The notes under the pieces are model-generated. The model made no database searches and was not told the origin of the DNA. It worked only from the letters and a program-made list of their open reading frames with translations. The position numbers and the translations under genes are program-made. A stretch of DNA of 64,000 nt from an uncultured Aquabacterium sp. (GTDB lineage Bacteria; Pseudomonadota; Gammaproteobacteria; Burkholderiales; Burkholderiaceae_C), in NCBI RefSeq assembly GCF_947366995.1, contig NZ_CANBCC010000004.1, positions 1-64,000 of the forward strand, given 5' to 3'. Below, in pieces: positions 44,862-53,286 of this stretch (position 1 is its first letter; the number at the start of each line of letters is the position of its first letter).

Positions 44862-45812
44862 ATGGCATCCGTCAACACCAACGTGGTTTCGCTCAATGCC
44901 CAGCGCAACCTCAGCACCTCCCAATCCAGCATGGCCACCACCATGCAGCGCCTCTCGTCGGGTCTGCGCGTCAACTCCGCCAAGGACGACGCCGCCGGTC
45001 TGGCCATCGCAGAACGCATGAGCGCCCAAGTCAAGGGCATGAATGTGGCGGTGCGCAACGCCAACGACGGTATCTCGCTGGCCCAGACTGCTGAAGGCGC
45101 CCTGGGCAAGATCGGCGACAACCTGCAGCGCATGCGTGAACTGGCCGTCCAGTCGCGCAACGCAACGAACTCGAGCGGCGACCGCGCCAACCTGCAGAAG
45201 GAATTCAAGGAACTGCAGGCCGAAATCGATCGCACGGTCAAGGGCACCAAGTTCAACGGCACCGCGCTGTTCGCATCGGGCGCAGCCACTCAGCTGTCCT
45301 TCCAAGTCGGCGCCGGCACCTCCAGTGAGGACCGCATCGACATCGCGGGCGCCGTGCTCGGCGGCGGCACCAGCATGTCGGCAGCATCGGCCATCGGCGC
45401 CATGGACGGCACCAGTGTGGACGGCACCGACGAAGCCAACCTGATGGCCACCGTGGTCGGCGGCTGGGACGGCACCAACGGTATCGCCATCGGCGGCGCT
45501 GCCACGAGCGGCACGTCCGTCGCCGGCGTGGACCAGGTTGATGCGGCGATCAACGCCATCGACGAGGCCCTGGACCTCATCAACGACAAGCGCGCCAACT
45601 TCGGTGCCTCGCAGAACCGCTTCGAAGCTGTCATCTCGAACCTGCAGACCAACATCGAGAACCAGGCTGCCGCACGAGGCCGGATCGTGGACGCGGACTT
45701 CGCGACCGAGACCGCGAACCTCTCTCGCTCGCAGATCCTGCAGCAGGCCGGTACCGCGATGGTGGCCCAGGCCAACCAGCTGCCGCAGCAGGTTCTCTCG
45801 CTGCTCCGCTGA
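44862..45812 (+). CDS. fliC: Flagellin A
   Basis: A 316-residue filament protein. Conserved D0/D1 domains occupy both ends: N-terminal NTNVVSLNAQRNL through ERMSAQVKGMNVAVRNANDG and C-terminal QNRFEAVISNLQTNIENQ to the end QQVLSLLR. The central variable part (about 170-235) is Gly/Ala/Ser/Thr-rich and rich in possible O-glycosylation sites. The length is short compared with enterobacterial flagellin. AAGGA precedes the ATG at 44862. Terminator and a second flagellin follow. FliS is its likely chaperone. Confidence 0.97.
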   Translation: MASVNTNVVSLNAQRNLSTSQSSMATTMQRLSSGLRVNSAKDDAAGLAIAERMSAQVKGMNVAVRNANDGISLAQTAEGALGKIGDNLQRMRELAVQSRNATNSSGDRANLQKEFKELQAEIDRTVKGTKFNGTALFASGAATQLSFQVGAGTSSEDRIDIAGAVLGGGTSMSAASAIGAMDGTSVDGTDEANLMATVVGGWDGTNGIAIGGAATSGTSVAGVDQVDAAINAIDEALDLINDKRANFGASQNRFEAVISNLQTNIENQAAARGRIVDADFATETANLSRSQILQQAGTAMVAQANQLPQQVLSLLR

Positions 45813-45841
45813 TCGACCGGCCCGCAGGGGCTCAAGCGAAC

Positions 45842-45867
45842 AGGCCGCCCCACGGGGCGGCCTTTTT
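45842..45867 (+). terminator. Terminator of first flagellin gene
   Basis: AGGCCGCC-N6-GGCGGCCT followed by TTTTT, 30 bases after the fliC stop. It keeps the first flagellin as a one-gene transcript. Confidence 0.9.
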
Positions 45868-46043
45868 CATGGGGTGGATCAAGATGCGAAATAGCCCCCA
45901 AAAGCCGGTCACATCGCGGCCTTGCCCCTGACCCAAAAGTCTCACCATTGCACTCACTACAGGTCGAAGGTGACACCGTCTTTGGCCAGCCAATAGCCGG
46001 CCGGCGTGCATGCCGGGAGTCACGGGTTCTTTAGGAGTGCAAC

Positions 46044-46979
46044 ATGCCCCAAACGATCAACACGAACATCGTTTCGCTCAACGCCCAGCGGAATCTGAAC
46101 ACCTCGCAGACCTCGCTGTCCACTTCGATGCAGCGTCTGTCATCGGGCCTGCGCGTCAACTCCGCCAAGGATGACGCCGCGGGTCTGGCGATCGCCGAGC
46201 GCATGAACACCCAGGTCCGCGGCATGAACGTCGCGATCCGCAACGCCAACGACGGCATCTCCTTCTCGCAGACTGCGGAAGGCGCACTGGGCAAGATCGG
46301 CGACAACCTGCAGCGCATGCGTGAGCTGGCAGTCCAGTCGCGCAACGCCACGAACTCGGAAGGCGACCGCGCCAACCTGCAGAAGGAATTCGCGCAACTG
46401 CAGGGAGAAATCTCCCGGACGATCGATGGCACCAAGTTCAACGGCAAGCCGCTCTTCTCGTCCACCGCAGCCACCACACTGGAATTCCAGGTCGGCGCGG
46501 GCACGACCAACGAAGACACGATCGACATCAAGGGGGCGGTGCTCGGCGGCGGCTCCGCCATCTCTGCCTCCTCCGCGATTGCATCGACCTCTACGTCGGC
46601 TGTGCAGGACCTCATGGCCACGGTGGTTGGCGCCTTCGACGGCACGAACGGCATTGCAATCGGTGGCGGAACGGGCAGCACACTGGCCAGCGCAGCCGAG
46701 ATCGATGACGCCATCAACGCCATCGACAAGGCGCTCGACGTGGTCAACGACCAGCGCGCCGATTTCGGCGCTGCACAGAACCGTTTCGAGGCCGTGATCT
46801 CGAACCTCCAGGTGAGCGTCGAGAACCAGGCCGCGGCCCGCGGACGCATCATGGATGCCGACTTCGCCGCCGAAACAGCCAACCTGTCGCGCGCCCAGAT
46901 CCTGCAGCAGGCCGGCACCGCGATGGTGGCGCAAGCCAACCAGCTGCCGCAGCAGGTTCTGAAGCTGCTGCAAGGCTGA
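46044..46979 (+). CDS. Flagellin B
   Basis: A 311-residue flagellin, very similar to the first at both ends and different in the central region (about 165-225) and in its N-terminal MPQTINTNIVSLNAQ. The C-terminal end is QQVLKLLQG. TTTAGGAG lies just before the ATG. I found no convincing sigma-28 site in the 176 bases after the preceding terminator. Two flagellins may be mixed in the filament or used in different conditions. No hairpin with a T-run follows. Confidence 0.96.
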   Translation: MPQTINTNIVSLNAQRNLNTSQTSLSTSMQRLSSGLRVNSAKDDAAGLAIAERMNTQVRGMNVAIRNANDGISFSQTAEGALGKIGDNLQRMRELAVQSRNATNSEGDRANLQKEFAQLQGEISRTIDGTKFNGKPLFSSTAATTLEFQVGAGTTNEDTIDIKGAVLGGGSAISASSAIASTSTSAVQDLMATVVGAFDGTNGIAIGGGTGSTLASAAEIDDAINAIDKALDVVNDQRADFGAAQNRFEAVISNLQVSVENQAAARGRIMDADFAAETANLSRAQILQQAGTAMVAQANQLPQQVLKLLQG

Positions 46980-47018
46980 CATCCCGCGAACTTCTTCACG
47001 CGATGGGATCAGCGCGGC

Positions 47019-47045
47019 TCAAGTTCCGTGAACGACAGCCGATTC
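47019..47045 (+). promoter_or_regulatory. Sigma-28-like promoter of fliD
   Basis: TCAAGTTC-N11-GCCGATTC has exact spacing and 6 of 8 bases in each element of the flagellar sigma-28 consensus. It lies 59 bases before the fliD ATG. Confidence 0.7.
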
Positions 47046-47104
47046 CTTCGATGTCCGGGTGGTGAGTCACTGCCTGGACTGTTGTGCATTGAGAGGGGCA
47101 GATC

Positions 47105-48550
47105 ATGGCGTCGTTATCTTCACTGGGGGTTGGCAGCGGACTGGATGCGGAATCCATCGTCACCAAGCTGGTGGCGATCGAAAAGCAGCCCGCACAGGTC
47201 ATTGCCACGCAGAACTCGAAGCTGGAAACCAAGGTTTCCACGTGGGGCAAGATCCAGAGTGCGTTTTCCGCATTGCAGGACGCTGCAAAGGCGCTGAACA
47301 AGTCCGATTTCTGGACGGCCACCACGGCGTCGTCCAGCGACGCGTCAGCGGTGGCCGTCACGTCAACGTCAGAAAGTGCGGCAGGCGCCTACAGCGTCAA
47401 CGTGTCCGCACTCGCGTCGGCGCAGTACATCGCCAGCAAGCCGTTTGCAGCCAAGACCTCCGCCGTGGGGCAGGGCGAGATCCGCATTCAGCTTGGCACC
47501 TACGCAAACGATCCGGACAACGCACCGCCCGCGGCCACCTTCAACGCGAAGGCCGCCGCGCAGGAAGTGAAGATTTCGATCGGGCCTGAGGACAACACGC
47601 TCGAGAAGATCCGTGACCGCATCAACAGTGCGAACGCGGGCATCACCGCCTCGCTCGTCACGGACGCGTCGGGCACACGCCTCATCATGCGCGGCTCCAC
47701 CGGCAGCGAGAACGGCTTCAAGGTCGACGTAACGGAAGACGCAGCCGCGCCGGGCCTCTCCGCGCTGGCGTACGACGGCACCAAGGTCAAAGCCGAGAAC
47801 CCGATGGCGCGCACGCAACTCGCGGGCAATGCGGTGGCCGAGATCAACGGCATCTCGGTGTCCTCCAGCAGCAACACGTTCAGCAACGTCCTCGAGGGTG
47901 TGAGCCTGACGGTCGGAAAGGTCACCAGTTCGCCCGTTTCGGTGAACGTGACCTCAGACACCTCCAGCATCAAGAAGGGCATCGACACCTTCGTCTCGGC
48001 CTACAACAACGTCGTCAGCACCATCCGCGTTCAGACGCTGTACGACGAAGCTTCCAAGACCGCCGGCCCGCTGCAAGGCGACGCGACCGCGCGAGGATTG
48101 CTCTCCCAGATCCGAAGCCTGATGGGAAGCGAAACGGGGGCTTCAAGCGTGTTCTCGCGCCTGCCGGACATCGGCCTCGACATTGGCAAGGACGGCACGC
48201 TCAGCACGAAGTCATCCAAGCTGAACGCCGCGCTGGACAACCTGCCGGAGATGAAGAAGTTCTTCTCCAACGTGAACGAGGCAGACACGACCAAGAACGG
48301 GATCGGGCAGCGCGTCGCAGAGCTGACCAAGAAGCTCCTCCAGGACGATGGCGCCATCGACTCCAAGACGGATGGCCTCAACAGCACCATCAAGCGCAAC
48401 AAGGACAAGATCGAACGGATCGAAGACCGCGTCACGCTGATGGAGGCCCGCTTGCGGGCGCAGTACTCGGCCCTGGACACCAATGTCTCCAAGCTCAGTG
48501 GGCTGCAGAGTTACGTGTCCGCACAGCTCGCGGCCTTGAACAAGAACTGA
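47105..48550 (+). CDS. fliD: Flagellar filament cap protein
   Basis: A 481-residue hook-associated protein 2 that caps the filament and inserts flagellin. The N-terminal SSLGVGSGLDAESIVTKLVAIEKQP is the FliD_N signature. The C-terminal helical FliD_C domain (about 240-480) includes FVSAYNNVVSTIR and the final QYSALDTNVSKLSGLQSYVSAQLAAL coiled coil. It follows flagellin B and precedes fliS. Confidence 0.95.
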   Translation: MASLSSLGVGSGLDAESIVTKLVAIEKQPAQVIATQNSKLETKVSTWGKIQSAFSALQDAAKALNKSDFWTATTASSSDASAVAVTSTSESAAGAYSVNVSALASAQYIASKPFAAKTSAVGQGEIRIQLGTYANDPDNAPPAATFNAKAAAQEVKISIGPEDNTLEKIRDRINSANAGITASLVTDASGTRLIMRGSTGSENGFKVDVTEDAAAPGLSALAYDGTKVKAENPMARTQLAGNAVAEINGISVSSSSNTFSNVLEGVSLTVGKVTSSPVSVNVTSDTSSIKKGIDTFVSAYNNVVSTIRVQTLYDEASKTAGPLQGDATARGLLSQIRSLMGSETGASSVFSRLPDIGLDIGKDGTLSTKSSKLNAALDNLPEMKKFFSNVNEADTTKNGIGQRVAELTKKLLQDDGAIDSKTDGLNSTIKRNKDKIERIEDRVTLMEARLRAQYSALDTNVSKLSGLQSYVSAQLAALNKN

Positions 48551-48585
48551 GGGCGTAGTCACCGCCTGTTTCAGGGCTAAACGGG

Positions 48586-48612
48586 TCAAGCTTGCTCACA
48601 GCAGGTCGATAA
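48586..48612 (+). promoter_or_regulatory. Sigma-28-like promoter of fliS
   Basis: TCAAGCTT-N11-GTCGATAA has exact spacing and 7 of 8 bases in the -10. It lies 36 bases before the fliS ATG and would drive fliS-fliT and perhaps the YcgR-like gene. Confidence 0.7.
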
Positions 48613-48648
48613 CCAATACATCAGTCGTCAACCCAGCAGAGCACCAAG

Positions 48649-49116
48649 ATGTTTGCACCTGCCAGCCCGTTTTCCCGCCCTCTCCCCGCCGGAGACCGCA
48701 CGATGTCCGCGATGTACAAGCAAGTGGGCGTCGAGACCAGCATCAGCGGCGCGTCTCCACACAAGCTCATCAAACTGCTGCTCGCCGGCTACTTCGATGC
48801 CGTGGCCGAAGGCCGTGGCGCCATGAAGGCCGGTGACATGGCCGCCAAGGGCAACGCCCTGGGTCGGGCGTTGCGCATCGTCGACGAAGGTCTCAAAGCC
48901 AGCCTCGATCTGCGAGCCGGTGGAGAACTGGCTCAGAATCTGAGCGACCTCTACGGCTACGTCTGCCTCCGCCTCACTCACGCCAATCTGCGCAACGACG
49001 AGGCGGCGCTCGACGAATGCAACGCCCTCATGCAACCGATTCGTGAAGCGTGGGAAGGCATCAACGCAGGCGAGAGCCATACCGCCTACGCCTCTGGCAT
49101 GGAGCTCCGCGCATGA
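48649..49116 (+). CDS. fliS: Flagellin export chaperone
   Basis: A 155-residue helical chaperone that binds the flagellin C-terminus before export. The core YKQVGVETSISGASPHKLIKLLLAGYFDAVAEGRGAM is typical FliS text. The start may be the ATG at 48649 (used) or one at 48703 (MSAMYKQ); the latter fits the family length better but has a weaker context. Its stop overlaps the fliT-like ATG (ATGA). Confidence 0.92.
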   Translation: MFAPASPFSRPLPAGDRTMSAMYKQVGVETSISGASPHKLIKLLLAGYFDAVAEGRGAMKAGDMAAKGNALGRALRIVDEGLKASLDLRAGGELAQNLSDLYGYVCLRLTHANLRNDEAALDECNALMQPIREAWEGINAGESHTAYASGMELRA

Positions 49117-49460
49117 ACGCCCCCGAAATCCTCGGCCACCCCGACGAAGAACTCTTCCACGGCAGCCTGCTGGGCTACTACGAAGCGATCGAGACCGCCA
49201 GCCACGACATGCTCAACGCCGCCCGCAAGGGCGACTGGGACACCGTGGTGAAGCTGGAAGGCGCCTGCGCCGTGCTGATCGCGCAGCTCAAGCACGCCTC
49301 GGAAGAGCACCCGATGGGCCCGTCGGAACTGGCGCTCAAGACGCGCATCATGCAGCGCATCCTTGTCAACGACGCCGAGATCCGCAACCTGGCCGAGCCG
49401 TGGATCAACGACCTCAGTCGCATGATGGGCAACACCACCGATCCGACGAAGATGCATTGA
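49113..49460 (+). CDS. fliT: FliT-like flagellar chaperone
   Basis: A 115-residue, mostly helical protein in the fliT position: GYYEAIETASHDMLNAARKG, LEGACAVLIAQLK and MQRILVNDAEIRNLAEPW. FliT chaperones FliD. Sequence conservation in this family is low, so the call rests on size, helical character and the 4-base overlap with fliS. Confidence 0.8.
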   Translation: MNAPEILGHPDEELFHGSLLGYYEAIETASHDMLNAARKGDWDTVVKLEGACAVLIAQLKHASEEHPMGPSELALKTRIMQRILVNDAEIRNLAEPWINDLSRMMGNTTDPTKMH

Positions 49461-49479
49461 GCCCTCGGGCTAATCCGAC

Positions 49480-50244
49480 ATGGACACCCGCACCCCTTCC
49501 ACGCCCGCATCACGCGGGCGTGTTGCCGATCTGGACGACTACCGCATCACGTCGGCCGTCGAGATTGCAGCACTGCTCCGCCAGATGCACGACGAGCACG
49601 CACTGGTCACCCTGAGTGCGCCGGGCGGCGCCAGCTACACCACGGTGCTGCTGACCATCGACCCGCAGCGTCACACGGTGACCCTGAGTGCCGAAGAGGG
49701 CGATGCCCGCATTCAGGCCCTGCTCGACAGCAACGAGGTGTCAGCCGTCGCCTACCTTGACAGCATCAAGGTCGAGTTCGACATGGATGGCCTCGTGCTC
49801 GTGCACGGCACCCAGGGCAGCACCCTGCACGCGAGCCTGCCGACCGTGGCCTACCGCTTCCAACGCCGCGCCGCCTTCCGTGTGCAGCCGCTGGCATCGA
49901 GCACCCCCCTGGCGCGGTTGGTTCACCCGGCTCGGCCCGATGCCCCGCTCGTGTTGCGCGTGCTGGACGTCAGCCTGCATGGCGTGGCGCTCCTGCTGCC
50001 GCCCGATGCCCCCATGGTGGCCGCGGGCAGCCGCATCCAGGCTGTCGACCTGGAGCTGGACGAGGAAACCCAGCTGAGCTGCGATCTCATCGTGCACCAC
50101 GTGACCGCCCTGGGCACGCAGGCCCCGGCGCACCGACTGGGCTGCGAGCTGGCCGGCATCGACCCGCGCGACCGCACACTGGCCCTGTACGTGAACCAGA
50201 CGCAGAAGCGTCGACTCGCCACCTTGGGCAGCATCAAAGGCTGA
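49480..50244 (+). CDS. YcgR-like PilZ flagellar brake protein
   Basis: A 254-residue c-di-GMP effector. An N-terminal YcgR domain (about 25-125) is followed by a PilZ domain with the arginines of [11 protein letters not shown] (about 124-134) and the [11 protein letters not shown] motif (about 166-176), close to the RxxxR...D/NxSxxG c-di-GMP signature. YcgR slows the flagellar motor on binding c-di-GMP. It begins 19 bases after fliT. Confidence 0.88.
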   Translation: MDTRTPSTPASRGRVADLDDYRITSAVEIAALLRQMHDEHALVTLSAPGGASYTTVLLTIDPQRHTVTLSAEEGDARIQALLDSNEVSAVAYLDSIKVEFDMDGLVLVHGTQGSTLHASLPTVAYRFQRRAAFRVQPLASSTPLARLVHPARPDAPLVLRVLDVSLHGVALLLPPDAPMVAAGSRIQAVDLELDEETQLSCDLIVHHVTALGTQAPAHRLGCELAGIDPRDRTLALYVNQTQKRRLATLGSIKG

Positions 50245-50291
50245 GCCTGCCTTTCGTGTCCCGGGAGCCGTCAGGCCCGATAATGCCGGGC

Positions 50292-51239
50292 ATGAGCACC
50301 ACCGCCTTGTCCTCCTGGGTGATCGCCACCCGTGAAAGCCGCCTGGCCCTGTGGCAGGCCGAGCATGTCCGCGACATCCTGTCGCGCCGCTTCGGCCGGC
50401 CCGTCGACCTGCTGGGCATGACGACCAAGGGTGACCAGATCCTCGACCGCGCCCTCTCCAAGGTCGGCGGCAAGGGCCTGTTCGTCAAGGAACTCGAAGT
50501 CGCGCTCGAAGAAGGCCGGGCGCACCTCGCTGTGCATTCCTTGAAGGATGTGCCCATGGAGCTGCCCGAAGGCTTCGTGCTGGCCGCCGTGATGGAGCGC
50601 GAAGACCCGCGCGATGCGCTGGTGTCGTCCCGCTACGCGTCGATCGAAGCCCTGCCGCAAGGCGCGGTGGTGGGCACCTCCAGCCTGCGCCGCCTGGCCC
50701 AGTTGCGCGCCCTGCGCCCCGACCTGAAGATCGAGCCCCTGCGGGGCAACCTCGACACCCGTCTGCGCAAGCTCGACGACGGTCAGTACGACGCCATCGT
50801 CCTTGCGGCCGCCGGGCTCAAGCGCCTGGGCCTCGAAGGCCGCATCCGCGCCCTCATTGCACCGTCGGTGATGCTGCCCGCTGCGGGCCAGGGCGCCCTC
50901 GGCATCGAAATCCGCACCGGCAACGCCGAACTCGCCGACGCCATCGCCTCGCTGGCCCACATGCCGACGTGGCTGGCCACGCTGGCTGAGCGGGCGGTGT
51001 CGCGCGCATTGGGCGGCAGCTGCTCGATGCCGCTGGCCGCGTTCGCCCAGTGGCGCGAAGGCCAGCTGGTGCTCGACGCCCGACTGGGACACCCGAGCGC
51101 CAGCGGCCTGGTGGAAGCCAGCCTGAGCGCCACCCCGGCCGATGCTGCCGAAGCCGAGGCCATGGGCCAGGCGGTTGCGCGGCGGCTGCAGGAGCAGGCC
51201 GGCCCGGAATGGCTGGCTGCGCTGCACCCGGCAGCCTGA
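50292..51239 (+). CDS. hemC: Porphobilinogen deaminase
   Basis: A 315-residue enzyme that joins four porphobilinogens to hydroxymethylbilane. Key parts are [52 protein letters not shown] and the dipyrromethane-cofactor Cys near residue 244 in [12 protein letters not shown]. The ATG at 50292 is used; another lies 3 codons earlier. It heads hemC-hemD-hemX-hemY. Confidence 0.97.
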   Translation: MSTTALSSWVIATRESRLALWQAEHVRDILSRRFGRPVDLLGMTTKGDQILDRALSKVGGKGLFVKELEVALEEGRAHLAVHSLKDVPMELPEGFVLAAVMEREDPRDALVSSRYASIEALPQGAVVGTSSLRRLAQLRALRPDLKIEPLRGNLDTRLRKLDDGQYDAIVLAAAGLKRLGLEGRIRALIAPSVMLPAAGQGALGIEIRTGNAELADAIASLAHMPTWLATLAERAVSRALGGSCSMPLAAFAQWREGQLVLDARLGHPSASGLVEASLSATPADAAEAEAMGQAVARRLQEQAGPEWLAALHPAA

Positions 51240-51246
51240 TCCGTCC

Positions 51247-52047
51247 ATGCCGCTGCTGGTCACGCGGCCCCAGCCCCAGGCCGATGCCTGGGTGGCCGAC
51301 CTGCGTGCGGCCGGGCTCGATGCCGCGGCCTTGCCCTTGATCGCCATCGAAGGCCCGGCCGATCCTGAGCCGGTTCGCGCGCTGTGGCATGGGCTGGCAG
51401 CGCACCGACTGCTGATGTTCGTGAGCCCCGCTGCGGTGCAGTGGTTCTTTGCCCTGCGGCCGCCCGAAGCGCGCTGGCCTGCCACCTGCCTGGCTGCCAC
51501 GCCGGGCCCGGGCACGGCCCGATCCCTGCAGGCAGCCGGCGCCCCCAGCGGCCTGACGCCGCAGCAGATCCTGACCCCACCCAGCCAGGCCAGCCAGTTC
51601 GACTCCGAACACCTGTGGCCCGTGCTGGCCCCACTGGACTGGGCAGGGCAGCACGTGGCCATCCTCGGCGGCGGCGACCAGTCCGACGTCAAGGGACGCA
51701 CCTGGCTGGCCGAGCAACTGCGCGCGCGCGGCGCCACTGTCACCCCGGTGCTGGCCTACCAGCGCGGCCCCGGCACCTGGCAGGCACACGAACAGGCGCT
51801 GGCTCGCGCCGCGCTGGCTCAACCCGCCACCCACCAGTGGCTGTTCAGCAGCTCACAAGCCATCGACCATCTGATCGCCCACCACCTGCCCGCCTGGTCC
51901 TGTGCTGTACCCGACTGGGCAGACCACCAGGCCCTCGTCACCCACCCGAAGATCGCCGAACACGCCCGGCGCGCGGGCTTCGGCCACATTGTTCAGACGC
52001 GGCCCACGCTCGAGGCCGTCGTGCAGGCACGACGCACGGCCGCCTGA
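51247..52047 (+). CDS. hemD: Uroporphyrinogen-III synthase
   Basis: A 266-residue enzyme that closes hydroxymethylbilane to uroporphyrinogen III. HemD is poorly conserved; visible family parts are LLVTRPQPQADAWVADLRAAGLDA, FVSPAAVQWFF, and VAILGGGDQSDVKGRTWLAEQLRARGATV. It lies 7 bases after hemC. Confidence 0.93.
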   Translation: MPLLVTRPQPQADAWVADLRAAGLDAAALPLIAIEGPADPEPVRALWHGLAAHRLLMFVSPAAVQWFFALRPPEARWPATCLAATPGPGTARSLQAAGAPSGLTPQQILTPPSQASQFDSEHLWPVLAPLDWAGQHVAILGGGDQSDVKGRTWLAEQLRARGATVTPVLAYQRGPGTWQAHEQALARAALAQPATHQWLFSSSQAIDHLIAHHLPAWSCAVPDWADHQALVTHPKIAEHARRAGFGHIVQTRPTLEAVVQARRTAA

Positions 52048-52105
52048 GTCGGCCCCACGCCTTTTTGTCACGGGCGCACGCTGGGCCGCTCGATACAATC
52101 AAAGC

Positions 52106-53266
52106 GTGACCGATACCACCCCACCTCAAGCCACCGAGCCCGCACTGCCCGTGTCCCCTCGCGCAGGCGACGACACCGTCACCCCGTCCGGGCAGCCCGG
52201 GTGGATGCGATGGACCGTTCTGGCGCTGGCCGCCGCCGCCGTCGCGACCGGCTGGTCTGCCTGGCAGACGCAGCAGCGCGTGCACAGCCTCGAACAGGAA
52301 TTGGTGCGCCGACAGCAGGACAGCCAGGGCCAGGCCACCGAGGCCCGCGTGGCCGCCAAGCAGGCCCAGGAGCTCTCGCGCGAGGCTGCGGCCCGCGCCA
52401 CGCTGCTCGAAACCCGCCTGGCCGAAGTCGCCCTGCAGCGCACGCAGGTCGAAGACCTGGTCAAGAACCTCAGCCAGTCACGCGACGAGAACCTGCTGGC
52501 CGACATCGAATCAAGCCTGCGCGTGGCCGCACAGCAGGCCTCGCTGACGGGCAGCGCCGATCCCATCGTGGCCGCACTGCAATCGGCCGATGAACGCCTG
52601 ACCCGCACCCGCCAGCCCCGGCTGGACAACGTGCGCCGCGCCATCGCCAAGGACCTTGACCGCGTGAAAGCCACGCGCGTGGCCGACCTCGTCACCCTGG
52701 GCATCCGCCTCGACGAGGCCATCCGCCTCATCGACGAGGTGCCCTTGCTCAACCAGCCCGAGGCCACCATGGCGAAGGGCCGCCCGGTGCCCGCCCCCAG
52801 CCGGCCCGCGCTGCGCAACGCCCAGGCCACCAAGGGTGCCTCTGCCCCGGGCGCGGCCTCCGAAGCGGCCTCTGGCGAGCCCGGCTGGGGCGAGCAGGTG
52901 CTGGGCTGGATCAGCGGCTCTGCCCGCACCGTGTGGGATGAGACCCGCGGCCTCGTCCGCCTGACCCGCGTGGACCGCCCCGAAGCGATGCTGATGTCGC
53001 CCGAGCAGGGTTTCTTCATGCGCGAGAACATGAAGCTGCGCCTGCTCAATGCCCGCGTGGCCCTGCTGAGCCGGCAGACGCACACCGCCACCGCCGACCT
53101 GCAAGCCACGCAGCAGGCCGTGTCCCGCTATTTCGACACCAGCTCGCGCAAGACCCAGCTGCTGCAATCGCTGCTGGCCGAAGTGATCGGCCAGGGCCAG
53201 CACACCGTGGTGCCCCGCCCCGATGACACGCTGGCCGCGCTCATCGCGGTCAACGGCGGTCGCTGA
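52106..53266 (+). CDS. hemX: HemX-like uroporphyrinogen-III C-methyltransferase family membrane protein
   Basis: A 386-residue protein: one transmembrane helix near 34-52, a long coiled coil (about 57-130), then the HemX domain. The GTG at 52106 is chosen; the frame is open upstream within hemD but without an RBS or conservation. Despite the name, HemX lacks SAM-methyltransferase motifs; it probably has a structural or regulatory role beside HemY. Confidence 0.88.
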   Translation: MTDTTPPQATEPALPVSPRAGDDTVTPSGQPGWMRWTVLALAAAAVATGWSAWQTQQRVHSLEQELVRRQQDSQGQATEARVAAKQAQELSREAAARATLLETRLAEVALQRTQVEDLVKNLSQSRDENLLADIESSLRVAAQQASLTGSADPIVAALQSADERLTRTRQPRLDNVRRAIAKDLDRVKATRVADLVTLGIRLDEAIRLIDEVPLLNQPEATMAKGRPVPAPSRPALRNAQATKGASAPGAASEAASGEPGWGEQVLGWISGSARTVWDETRGLVRLTRVDRPEAMLMSPEQGFFMRENMKLRLLNARVALLSRQTHTATADLQATQQAVSRYFDTSSRKTQLLQSLLAEVIGQGQHTVVPRPDDTLAALIAVNGGR

Positions 53267-53286
53267 GCCCCGGAAGGACCCAAGGC

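Noticed and set aside
45868-46043. Sigma-28 or sigma-54 promoter for flagellin B (e.g. GCCAATAG near 45991, TTGCA near 45950)
   Set aside because: No -35 partner at the right spacing for sigma-28, and no GG at -24 for sigma-54.
52065-52106. Promoter (TTGTCA and TACAAT) giving a leaderless hemX transcript
   Set aside because: The spacer is 23 bases, too long, and the gene sits inside a tight hem operon.
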